Source: JBBDJG01 sp040880005
GTDB lineage: Bacteria; Actinomycetota; Thermoleophilia; Solirubrobacterales; JBBDJG01
NCBI GenBank assembly: GCA_040880005.1
Contig: JBBDJG010000013.1
Span: 1 to 31,023 of the forward strand
Direction of reading: 5' to 3'
DNA length: 31,023 nt
Position numbers and translations under genes: made by a program. Under the pieces are notes generated by a model. The model was not told where the DNA came from, made no database searches, and saw only the letters and a program-made list of their open reading frames with translations. Of this stretch, positions 6,798-13,095 are shown piece after piece (the stretch's first letter is position 1; each line of letters starts with the position of its first letter).

Positions 6798-7591
6798 GCG
6801 TGCTCAAACGCGTGATTCCGTGCCTCGACGTCGACAAAGGCCGGGTCGTCAAGGGCACGAACTTCGTCGGCCTGCGCGACGCCGGTGACCCGGTCGAGCT
6901 GGCCGAGCGTTATGACGCCGAGGGCGCCGACGAACTGGTCTTCCTCGACATCACGGCCTCTCACGAAGATCGCGACACGATCGTGGACATTGCGCGCCGC
7001 ACCGCCGACAACGTCTTCATCCCGTTCACGATCGGGGGCGGCATCCGCTCACGCGAGGATGCCCAGGCGGTGCTCGACGCCGGCGCCGACAAGGTGTCCG
7101 TCAACTCGGCGGCCGTGGCGCGACCGGAGCTGATCAGTGAGCTGGCCGACGTGTTCGGATCGCAGTGCGTGGTGCTGGCCATCGACGGGAAGAGAAATTC
7201 CGGTTTTCCCTTAGACGGGAAAACCGGGAGCTCTGAGGGCGCGGGGTACGAGGTGTTCGTGAATGGCGGGCGCAAGGCGACCGGGCTGGATGCGGTCGAG
7301 TGGGCGCGCGAAGGGGTCCGGCAGGGGGCGGGGGAGATCCTGCTGACGAGCATGGACCGCGACGGCACCGAGAACGGCTACGAGCTCGAACTGACGCGCG
7401 CCGTCGCGGATGCGGTCGACGTGCCGGTGATTGCCTCGGGTGGAGCCGGCACGCTCGAGCACCTTGCCGAAGCGGTCGAGCAGGGCCATGCCGACGCGGT
7501 GCTGTGCGCGTCGATCTTCCACTACAGCACCTTCCGCGTGCGCGACGCCAAGCGCTACCTGAGCGAGCACGGGGTGCCGGTCAGGATGTAG
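6794..7591 (+). CDS. hisF: Imidazole glycerol phosphate synthase, cyclase subunit (HisF), with an internal insertion
   Basis: Uses ammonia from HisH to convert PRFAR to imidazoleglycerol phosphate and AICAR. 265 aa, ATG overlapping the hisA stop (ATGA). Catalytic Asp12 in IPCLDVDKGRVVKG and Asp131 in LAIDGKR are present, with FTIGGGIRS and VIASGGAGTLEH as phosphate-binding loops. Just after Asp131 the segment from about residue 135 to 150 is longer than in ordinary HisF by roughly 11 residues. The DNA encoding it (7200-7227) is a perfect 11-bp inverted repeat with A/T runs unlike the rest of the gene. Last gene of the his operon in this window. Confidence 0.95.
   Translation: MSVLKRVIPCLDVDKGRVVKGTNFVGLRDAGDPVELAERYDAEGADELVFLDITASHEDRDTIVDIARRTADNVFIPFTIGGGIRSREDAQAVLDAGADKVSVNSAAVARPELISELADVFGSQCVVLAIDGKRNSGFPLDGKTGSSEGAGYEVFVNGGRKATGLDAVEWAREGVRQGAGEILLTSMDRDGTENGYELELTRAVADAVDVPVIASGGAGTLEHLAEAVEQGHADAVLCASIFHYSTFRVRDAKRYLSEHGVPVRM
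7200..7227 (+). repeat. Perfect 11-bp inverted repeat (hairpin) inside hisF
   Basis: CCGGTTTTCCC (7200-7210), loop TTAGAC, GGGAAAACCGG (7217-7227). It lies in frame within hisF and codes for part of a non-conserved loop insertion. TTTT/AAAA runs are rare in this gene. It could be a small palindromic mobile element domesticated in the coding frame, or a hairpin that affects transcription or mRNA stability late in the his operon. Confidence 0.8.
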
Positions 7592-7697
7592 TCGACTCGC
7601 CGCTCGAGCGTGCGAGCTTGTCCACCTCGTCGGCGCCGGAGAGGAGCTCCAGCCGCCACATCACCCCGTCCCTGCGCGTCAGCACGTGCACGTCCAC
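7581..7697 (-). CDS. Possible 38-aa small protein downstream of the RTX gene
   Basis: On the minus strand a GTG overlaps the RTX-gene stop (TAGTG) and opens a 38-codon frame beginning MDVHVLTRRDGVMWRLELLS and ending at 7581, overlapping the 3' end of hisF tail to tail. The amino-acid mix looks protein-like (amphipathic, low Arg/Pro bias compared with shadow frames) and the coupling geometry is suggestive, but no Shine-Dalgarno sequence or recognisable family supports it. It may instead be a remnant of a longer gene. Confidence 0.25.
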   Translation of the reverse strand: MDVHVLTRRDGVMWRLELLSGADEVDKLARSSGESTTS

Positions 7698-8305
7698 TAA
7701 CTCGACTCGTTCTCCGTGTCGTCCTGGTCGTCGACGGAACGGCGCTTTTTGATCTTCTCGCAGTTGTCGGCGATGCTGTCGAACTTGTCGGCGAACACGA
7801 CGTCGTTGCCGTCGCCGCAATCGATCGTGTCCTTCTCGCCGTCGCGGACTCGGAACTTGTCGTTGCCGCCCTGCCCGTTCAGAGTGTCGCCGGTCTGATC
7901 GCCGCGGCCGTTGACGTCCCTGCGAGCCATCGCCCAAAGGCGGTCGTTGCCTTCGCCGCCGTTGACCGTGTCCACGCCTGCCATCGCAAACACTATGTCG
8001 TTGCCGGGCCCGGCGTCAACCGTGTCGTCACCCGCGCCCGCGCGAATGTGGTCGTTGCCTTCGCCGCCGTACGCGGTATCGTCGCCCTTGCCGGCGAGCA
8101 CGAGATCAGGGCCACCGTTCACTGTCACGATGTCGTTGCCCGCGAGAGCCGCAACCACATCGCGCTGCTCGGTCCCGGTCAAGGTGTCCGCACTCTTGGT
8201 GCCGACAATCGTTGGTTTCGGTCCTCTTGCCACGGCCACGCTCACACCCACGGCCAGCAGCGCCAGTGCCGCAACAGCGATCGAGGCTGGTTTGGAGGCA
8301 TTCAT
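7697..8305 (-). CDS. Secreted RTX-type calcium-binding repeat protein
   Basis: 202 aa. A Sec signal peptide (residues 1-26, hydrophobic core AVAALALLAVGVSVAVA) is followed by repeated GGxGxD-type nonapeptides: AGKGDD, GGEGNDHI, AGAGDDTV, AGPGNDIV, GGEGNDRL, GQGGNDKF and CGDGNDVV. Such repeats fold into a calcium-binding beta-roll. A cysteine pair (IDCGDGND...IADNCEKI) brackets the last repeat and may form a disulfide. An acidic DDQDDTENESS tail ends the protein. It is much too short for an RTX toxin and has no enzymatic domain, so a structural or calcium-buffering exoprotein is likelier; the true role is unknown. Start supported by AAGGAG 8 nt upstream of the ATG (complement of 8314-8319). 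Confidence 0.8.
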   Translation of the reverse strand: MNASKPASIAVAALALLAVGVSVAVARGPKPTIVGTKSADTLTGTEQRDVVAALAGNDIVTVNGGPDLVLAGKGDDTAYGGEGNDHIRAGAGDDTVDAGPGNDIVFAMAGVDTVNGGEGNDRLWAMARRDVNGRGDQTGDTLNGQGGNDKFRVRDGEKDTIDCGDGNDVVFADKFDSIADNCEKIKKRRSVDDQDDTENESS

Positions 8306-8376
8306 CGGAGTTTCTCCTTCGAGTCGTGTGGGGCCACTGTAGCCTGAAACGTACGACCGGGGCGCAGGTTGGCCAG
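8306..8376. promoter_or_regulatory. Upstream region of the RTX gene
   Basis: 71 bp between two minus-strand genes. The minus strand has AAGGAG as ribosome-binding site (8314-8319) and TACAGT (8336-8341) as a plausible -10 element, giving a leader of about 25 nt. No matching -35 is seen. Confidence 0.4.
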
Positions 8377-9678
8377 TTAGGGGCGGGCACCTCTGGGCTC
8401 CAGGGCTGTGACGCTGCCGTAGCCCGTCAGGTAGATGCGCTGGCCGTCGGAAACGACGGGGTTATAGGCGCCGCGTGGGAAGGAGAAGACCCGCTTGCCG
8501 GTGCGCGCATCGACACCATGGGTCGACTTCGAATCGAGGTCAGCGAAGTAGGCCACGTGACCGATCACAGACACGCCGCCTGAGATGCGCCCGCCTCCCT
8601 GCGCCGTCCAGCGTGTGGAGCCGGTGCGAGCGTCGAGAGCGTAGAGCGTGCCGTCGTAGGAGCCGATGTAGACCGTCGGCCCGAGCTTCGGAAAGCTCGC
8701 CGCAGCCGGCGACGAGTACACGTAGCCGCCGGTCGACTTGCTCCAGGCAAGATCTCCCCCTTTCGCCCCGAAGGAGTAGATCTTGCTGTCGGTGTTGCCG
8801 GCATAGACCCGTCCGAAGGCGACCGCCGGTGTCGAGTAGAACTGGCCGGAGGAGAAGCCGAGCTTGGCGCCCGAAGTGCTAGCCGACCAGCGCCCATTGC
8901 CGGATTTCGCCCAGACGGCGTTCATGCGGCCGCTGTAGTCGCCGAAGTACAGCGTTCCGCCCTCGAGCGCCGGCGATGCTTTGATCGCTCCACCGACCTC
9001 GTGCGTCCACTTGACCGTGCCGTCGCGCGTCCTCAACGCATACAAGGTGCCGCTCTCGCTGCCCAGGTACAGCATCCCGTCGTTCACGATCGGCGAGGAT
9101 TCGGTGCGGCTCGCAAGCAAGCGGCGCCAGACGCGTTTCCCGGTGGTGGCCCTGACCGCTTCCACTCGGCCCGTGCCGCCGCGCGAGCTGCAGTTTGCGT
9201 CCGCCGCCAGCACCGTCGTGTACACGATCCCGTCAGCGTAGGCGGGCGAGGACGCTGCGCAGCGGCCCACGCGCCGCTTCCACTCGACCTTGCCGCTGTC
9301 GGCGTCCAGCGCATAGAGGCTGCCGTTGTTTCGAATGAAGAAGAGCCTGCCGTCGGCGATGATCGGTGGGAACTCCATCAGCACGTTGCCGCCGTAGAGC
9401 CAGGTCCGCCGATATGGAGGGCGCAACTTGGCCGGGAGATACGCGCGGTGCGCGAGGTCGTAGTGGTAGAAGGGCCAGTCTGTTCCGGAGGGCGCGACCG
9501 GTTTCGGCGCCAGGGGGGTGAACTCGACCTTGGTGCCTCGCCGTACGTCGCCGGTCCTGGCGCTGATCACGAGGTAGGTGACGACCGCGAGCAGCAGTGC
9601 TGCGCCGACAGCGACCAGCCACCACGGCGGACGCCGCTTTCGGCTGCGCTCGGAGATAAACATTCCTTGATCCGCCAC
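8377..9678 (-). CDS. Membrane-anchored PQQ-like beta-propeller protein
   Basis: 433 aa from a GTG at 9678. A basic N-terminus (RSRKRRPP) precedes one transmembrane segment (about residues 19-39), so the rest should be extracytoplasmic. The body is a run of about seven propeller repeats of the type 'GxLYALDAxTGxxxW': SLYALDADSGKVEW, VEAVRATTGKRVW, TLYALRTRDGTVKW, IYSFGAKGGDLAW and TLYALDARTGSTRW among others. These are PQQ-dehydrogenase/BamB-like WD repeats. No cytochrome c motif is seen, so enzymatic PQQ use is not shown; it may be a scaffold or binding protein. An ATG at 9663 is an alternative start, but AAGGA abuts it directly, whereas a TACGCT element sits 6 nt before the GTG. Frames farther upstream look non-coding. 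Confidence 0.8.
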   Translation of the reverse strand: MADQGMFISERSRKRRPPWWLVAVGAALLLAVVTYLVISARTGDVRRGTKVEFTPLAPKPVAPSGTDWPFYHYDLAHRAYLPAKLRPPYRRTWLYGGNVLMEFPPIIADGRLFFIRNNGSLYALDADSGKVEWKRRVGRCAASSPAYADGIVYTTVLAADANCSSRGGTGRVEAVRATTGKRVWRRLLASRTESSPIVNDGMLYLGSESGTLYALRTRDGTVKWTHEVGGAIKASPALEGGTLYFGDYSGRMNAVWAKSGNGRWSASTSGAKLGFSSGQFYSTPAVAFGRVYAGNTDSKIYSFGAKGGDLAWSKSTGGYVYSSPAAASFPKLGPTVYIGSYDGTLYALDARTGSTRWTAQGGGRISGGVSVIGHVAYFADLDSKSTHGVDARTGKRVFSFPRGAYNPVVSDGQRIYLTGYGSVTALEPRGARP

Positions 9679-9684
9679 GCGCGA

Positions 9685-9690
9685 AGCGTA
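9685..9690 (-). promoter_or_regulatory. Candidate leaderless -10 element for the PQQ-like propeller gene
   Basis: On the minus strand TACGCT is followed by exactly 6 nt and the GTG at 9678. The geometry matches that of several other genes in the window. TATAGC just upstream is an alternative. Confidence 0.3.
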
Positions 9691-9817
9691 GCTATACGAC
9701 CAGCCGCGAATGGTCACTTGATCGACGGCAGTGGCGCATCCTTGCATCGACACCGATTAGATTTGGGGAAGAATGAGCGGGAGAGCACAAGCCGATCGAC
9801 TGTCGCCGGCCAGTTGG

Positions 9818-9823
9818 GACAAT
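9818..9823 (+). promoter_or_regulatory. Candidate leaderless -10 element for the sugar-dehydrogenase-like gene
   Basis: GACAAT, 4 of 6 matches to TATAAT including the last three bases, ends exactly 6 nt before the ATG at 9830. TCGACT (9796-9801) lies 16 bp upstream as a possible -35. Confidence 0.35.
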
Positions 9824-9829
9824 GGGCCG

Positions 9830-11017
9830 ATGCGATACTGGCTGTTGCTCGTAGCGTTCGTAGTGCCCACGCTGGCACTCGGCGCGCTCGTCCTGGCACT
9901 CCGCGACGGCAGGGACGAGCTGGCCGGCAGCGTCGGCAGCGTTCCGAGCGCTGGGGATCGCCCGGTGGCGGTTTCAAGGGCCCGCCTCTCGCGGATCGGC
10001 ACTTTCACGGAGCCCGTCTATGTGACGGCGCCGCCCGGCGATACGAAACGTGTTTTTGTCGTGCAGCAGAACGGCAAGATCATCGTCCTAGCCGGGGGGA
10101 AGCGACGCACTTTCCTCGACATATCCGGCAGCATCGTCCATGGCGGTGAGCAGGGCCTGCTCTCGATGGCGTTTGCACCCGACTACTCGACCAGCGGCCG
10201 CTTCTACGTCGACTTCACCGATCGCAAGGGGGACACGCGAATCCAGGAGTTCAAGCGCTCCTCGAACCCGAACCGCGCCGACGTCGGCAGCCGCCGCCAG
10301 GTCCTCTCCATCAACCAACCGTTCTCCAACCACAACGGAGGGCTGGTGCTGTTCGGCCCCGACAAACTCCTGTACGTAGGCATGGGAGACGGGGGCTCGG
10401 CCGGTGATCCTCGCGACAACGCGCAGGACATGGGCAGCCTGCTGGGCAAGATCCTACGCATCGACCCGACCCCCGCCAAGGGCAAGCGTTACTCCGTGCC
10501 CGGCTCGAACCCGTTCGTCGGCCGGGCGGGGCGCGATGAGATCTACACGTTCGGCATGCGCAATCCCTGGCGCTTCTCCTTCGACCCGCGCAACGGGGAC
10601 ATGTACATCGCCGACGTCGGCCAGGGCGAATGGGAAGAGATCAACTACGCGTCACGCGGTGCCGCATCAGGCAGGGACTATGGCTGGAGCTGTCGCGAAG
10701 GGCGCCACACGTTCGATAGCTCGCGTCGCTGTCCCGACCCGGTCGATCCGGTGCTCGAGTACTCGCACGCGGGCGGCGGCTGCTCGGTCACCGGCGGCGT
10801 GGTCGTCAACGACTCAAGGCTTCCGTCGTTGCGCGGACGCTACATCTACGGCGATTTCTGCAAGGGCCAGCTGCGCAGCTTCAAGATCGTCAACGGCCGG
10901 GCGACTGGAGACCGCTCGCTCGGTCTTCACGTGGACTCGCTGTCCTCGTTCGGCACCGACGGGCGTGGACGCGTCTATGTGACGTCCCTCAGCGGCCCCG
11001 TCTATCGAGTCCGCTAG
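9830..11017 (+). CDS. Glucose/sorbosone dehydrogenase-like six-bladed propeller protein (PQQ-dependent sugar dehydrogenase family)
   Basis: 395 aa. An N-terminal hydrophobic segment (residues 3-24) makes it exported or membrane-anchored. The domain matches the soluble PQQ glucose dehydrogenase/aldose sugar dehydrogenase fold: VYVTAPPGDTKRVFVVQQNG, EQGLLSMAFAPDY, NHNGG (catalytic His168), LYVGMGDGGSAGDP, MRNPWRFSFDP (Arg243) and the calcium/PQQ-side blade YIADVGQGEWEEIN. It would oxidise aldoses at the cell surface with PQQ; substrate unknown. Cysteines at the C-terminal side (SCREG, RRCPD, GGCSV, DFCKG) may form disulfides, in keeping with export. The 5' frame is open to 9773, but the ATG at 9830 begins the signal-like segment. 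It diverges from the PQQ-like propeller gene and converges with the peroxiredoxin gene. Confidence 0.85.
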   Translation: MRYWLLLVAFVVPTLALGALVLALRDGRDELAGSVGSVPSAGDRPVAVSRARLSRIGTFTEPVYVTAPPGDTKRVFVVQQNGKIIVLAGGKRRTFLDISGSIVHGGEQGLLSMAFAPDYSTSGRFYVDFTDRKGDTRIQEFKRSSNPNRADVGSRRQVLSINQPFSNHNGGLVLFGPDKLLYVGMGDGGSAGDPRDNAQDMGSLLGKILRIDPTPAKGKRYSVPGSNPFVGRAGRDEIYTFGMRNPWRFSFDPRNGDMYIADVGQGEWEEINYASRGAASGRDYGWSCREGRHTFDSSRRCPDPVDPVLEYSHAGGGCSVTGGVVVNDSRLPSLRGRYIYGDFCKGQLRSFKIVNGRATGDRSLGLHVDSLSSFGTDGRGRVYVTSLSGPVYRVR

Positions 11018-11030
11018 TGGACCTCACTAG
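11014..11030. terminator. Small hairpin between convergent genes
   Basis: CTAGTG-GACCT-CACTAG: a 6-bp perfect stem that contains the stop codons of both convergent genes. It has no U-tract on either strand, so at best it is a weak bidirectional terminator or RNA end protector. Confidence 0.3.
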
Positions 11031-11488
11031 ACCGGGCAGGAGGCGAGCGCTTTGACGACCTCGGTCTGATCACGCGCCTCGCCCAGCTCGTTCACGACCT
11101 TATAGGCGACCTTGCCGTCCTTGTCGATCAGGAAGGTGGCGCGCGTAGCCGCACCGATGTTGTCCAGATACACGCCATAGCTGCGTGCCACGTCGCCCTT
11201 GGGCTCGAAGTCGGACAGGAGACGGGCCTCGAGGCCCTCGTTGCGCTTGAAAGCCTTCAGGGCAAAGGGACTGTCGATCGACACTCCGAACACCTCGGCG
11301 CTGCCCTCGTCGAACTTGCCCTTCAGTCCGGACACGTCGTGCAGCTCCTTGGTGCACATGCCGCTAAAGGCGAACGGGTAGAAGACGAGCACCACGTTTC
11401 GGCCACGCAGGTCGGAGAGCGTCACCTCTGCACCCACTTCATCTCGAAGCGTGAAGTCGGGCGCATCAGAGCCAACTTCCACAGACAT
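11027..11488 (-). CDS. AhpE-like peroxiredoxin
   Basis: Thiol peroxidase that reduces hydrogen peroxide, organic peroxides and peroxynitrite. 153 aa with N-terminal GSDAPDFTL and the active-site block FYPFAFSGMCTKEL, whose peroxidatic Cys is residue 45. The pattern PFAFSGMC resembles mycobacterial AhpE (PLAFTGIC) more than BCP or TSA peroxiredoxins. The usual resolving Cys five residues later (BCP) is absent; the only other Cys is 151, two residues from the C-terminus, which might resolve or be recycled by an external thiol. ATG at 11488; the minus-strand TAGGCT lies 6 nt upstream. Divergent from the tRNA nucleotidyltransferase gene by 34 bp. Confidence 0.88.
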   Translation of the reverse strand: MSVEVGSDAPDFTLRDEVGAEVTLSDLRGRNVVLVFYPFAFSGMCTKELHDVSGLKGKFDEGSAEVFGVSIDSPFALKAFKRNEGLEARLLSDFEPKGDVARSYGVYLDNIGAATRATFLIDKDGKVAYKVVNELGEARDQTEVVKALASCPV

Positions 11489-11494
11489 TGATTG

Positions 11495-11500
11495 AGCCTA
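11495..11500 (-). promoter_or_regulatory. Candidate leaderless -10 element for the peroxiredoxin gene
   Basis: On the minus strand TAGGCT is followed by 6 nt (CAATCA) and the ATG at 11488, fitting the TAnnnT-6-start pattern seen elsewhere in the window. Confidence 0.35.
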
Positions 11501-11504
11501 TCAT
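11499..11504 (+). promoter_or_regulatory. Candidate -10 element for the tRNA nucleotidyltransferase gene
   Basis: TATCAT (5 of 6 matches to TATAAT) lies 18 nt before the ATG at 11523, with GGAG at 11511-11514 as ribosome-binding site. This gene therefore appears to be normally leadered. The element overlaps the divergent one of the peroxiredoxin gene, so the two promoters may compete. Confidence 0.35.
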
Positions 11505-11522
11505 CCGCCCGGAGTCGCTGAA

Positions 11523-12791
11523 ATGCCTGCGCCCGAGCTGATACCCGACGAGCACGCGACCGCCGCGTTGCGCGAACGGCTTGCCAAAGCCGAGCCGCTG
11601 CAATCGCTGCTGCCGGCAATCCAGCACGCGGGCGAGTCCCGATGCGGCGTCTATCTGGTTGGCGGAGCGGTGCGCGATCTGCTGCTGGACGCCCCGAGCT
11701 TCGATGTCGATCTCGCCGTCGAGGGCGACGCGCTCGGATTCGCTCGCGATCTGGCCGCCGAGGTGGCAGGCGATGCTCGTCCCCATGAGCGCTTCGGAAC
11801 GGCAGTCGTGGTCGCGGGCGACGTTTCGATCGACATCGCAACAACGCGTACAGAAAGCTATACGGAACCTGGCGCGCTGCCGCAGGTTGCCGCTGCCGGA
11901 CTGGCTGATGACCTGGCGCGACGTGACCTCACCATCAACGCGATCGCCAGCTCGCTCAAGCGTGACGACCTCGGCGCCACCTGCGATCCGTTCGGCGGCT
12001 TCGCCGACCTGCGCGCCGGTCACATCCGCGTGCTGCACGACGCGAGCTTCATCGACGATCCCACACGCCTGTTGCGCGCCGTGCGCTACGAGGCGCGCTT
12101 CGCATTCAGTATCGAGCCGCACACGCTCGAGCTTGCGCATGCCGCGATCGCATCGGGCCGGGTGGGGACGATGGATTCCGCGCGCGTGCGCGATGAGCTG
12201 ATCGACCTGCTGCTCGAGGAACGGGTCTCGCGCGCCCTGGAGCGCACCCACGAGCTTGGGCTCGACCGCGCGCTGCATCCTCGTTTGAGTGCAGACCAGC
12301 TTGCCAGGGAGCTGATCGACCGCTTGGCGGACGACCCGCTATTGGCACGACTCGCGCCGCTCTGCACGGCAATGGGTCGTAACGAGCTCGGTGCATGGAT
12401 GGACCGCCTCAAGTTCTCGGCCGACCAACGCGATGCGGTGGTCGAGAGCGCAACCGAGGGGGTCACACTCGGCGCGCGGTTGAGCGACGGGGGAGATCTT
12501 GCCTTGTCCGAGCTTGCAGAGCTGTTACGGGGCAAGACTGAGGAGACGCTGGCACTCGCCGCCGCCGTGTCGCCACCAGCATCGGAGCGGGTCTCCGACT
12601 ACCGGCAACGAGTCCAGCCGATACGACTCGAGATCAGCGGCGACGACCTGTTGGCCGCAGGCATCCCCGAAGGCCCGGCTGTCGGTCGCGCGCTGCGCGA
12701 CGTTCTTGCGATGAAGCTCGACGGCACGGTCGTAGGCAGGGAAGAGGAATTGGCAGCCGCGTTGCGCGCAGCGGGCCGCAACGGGGCTTAG
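11523..12791 (+). CDS. CCA-adding tRNA nucleotidyltransferase / poly(A) polymerase family protein
   Basis: Class II nucleotidyltransferase that adds or repairs the 3' CCA of tRNAs, or polyadenylates RNA. 422 aa. The head domain has YLVGGAVRDLLL (44-55), the metal-binding DxD in FDVDLAVEGDA (Asp61, Asp63), RRDLTINAIA and DPFGGFADLRAG. The RNA-binding neck begins with DDPTRLLRAVRYEARF. The C-terminal half is helical and weakly conserved; no HD phosphohydrolase motif is seen. The class contains CCA-adding, CC-adding, A-adding and poly(A) enzymes that are hard to separate by eye, so no gene symbol is given. GGAG 8 nt upstream supports the start. Confidence 0.88.
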   Translation: MPAPELIPDEHATAALRERLAKAEPLQSLLPAIQHAGESRCGVYLVGGAVRDLLLDAPSFDVDLAVEGDALGFARDLAAEVAGDARPHERFGTAVVVAGDVSIDIATTRTESYTEPGALPQVAAAGLADDLARRDLTINAIASSLKRDDLGATCDPFGGFADLRAGHIRVLHDASFIDDPTRLLRAVRYEARFAFSIEPHTLELAHAAIASGRVGTMDSARVRDELIDLLLEERVSRALERTHELGLDRALHPRLSADQLARELIDRLADDPLLARLAPLCTAMGRNELGAWMDRLKFSADQRDAVVESATEGVTLGARLSDGGDLALSELAELLRGKTEETLALAAAVSPPASERVSDYRQRVQPIRLEISGDDLLAAGIPEGPAVGRALRDVLAMKLDGTVVGREEELAAALRAAGRNGA

Positions 12792-12854
12792 AGCCTCCCG
12801 TCAAGCGGGGCCCGTCTTCGCGCGGTCCGTGGCCAGCGCTAGTACCATGTAGCC
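12792..12854. promoter_or_regulatory. Gap with candidate leaderless promoter of the 77-aa gene
   Basis: A weak GC hairpin follows the upstream stop (CCCG-TCAAG-CGGG near 12798-12810). TACCAT at 12843-12848 ends exactly 6 nt before the ATG at 12855, the same geometry and hexamer as at 13618. Confidence 0.4.
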
Positions 12855-13088
12855 ATGGCTGTCTCAAGCGGTGATCGCCGTTTCATGCAGCGAATCGGCC
12901 GGTACAAGGCCGCGTCGCATACGGCGGCAGCGGCCAGGCATGTGGCGCTTCCCATGACGGAGCGTCTGCAGCGAAGCTGGGACCTCTACATGACGTATCG
13001 CTCCGCGGCGACGCGCGAGAAGCTCGACGACCCGGCCGTCTTCTACGAGCGAGCCCGAGAGCTGGGTCTGTACTCCGACGCAACCTGA
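12855..13088 (+). CDS. Hypothetical 77-aa protein, first gene of a nucleotidyltransferase pair
   Basis: I do not recognise the family. The first ~33 residues are basic and Ala-rich; the C-terminal half (from MTERLQRSWDLYMTYRSA) is predicted helical, with conserved-looking aromatic and charged positions and a KLDDPAVFYERARELGLY segment. A second ATG at 12954 would give a 44-aa form of just that half. It is followed 7 bp later by the AbiEii-like nucleotidyltransferase, so the two are probably co-expressed. Position and size would suit an antitoxin or a partner subunit, but nothing in the sequence proves this. The TACCAT element 6 nt upstream favours the 12855 start and a leaderless mRNA. Confidence 0.6.
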   Translation: MAVSSGDRRFMQRIGRYKAASHTAAAARHVALPMTERLQRSWDLYMTYRSAATREKLDDPAVFYERARELGLYSDAT

Positions 13089-13095
13089 CCCGTCG

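Noticed and set aside
7697..8305. RTX toxin or haemolysin
   Set aside because: Only ~200 aa, has a Sec signal rather than a type I secretion tail, and carries no toxin domain; only the calcium-binding repeats are supported.
8377..9678. PQQ-dependent alcohol dehydrogenase or outer-membrane assembly factor BamB
   Set aside because: Too short and without the cytochrome or disulfide-ring motif of alcohol dehydrogenases; BamB belongs to Gram-negative outer-membrane assembly. Only the propeller repeats can be claimed.
9742..9763. TTGCAT and TAGATT as a -35/-10 promoter pair before the sugar-dehydrogenase gene
   Set aside because: The spacer is only 10 bp, far from the required 16-18.
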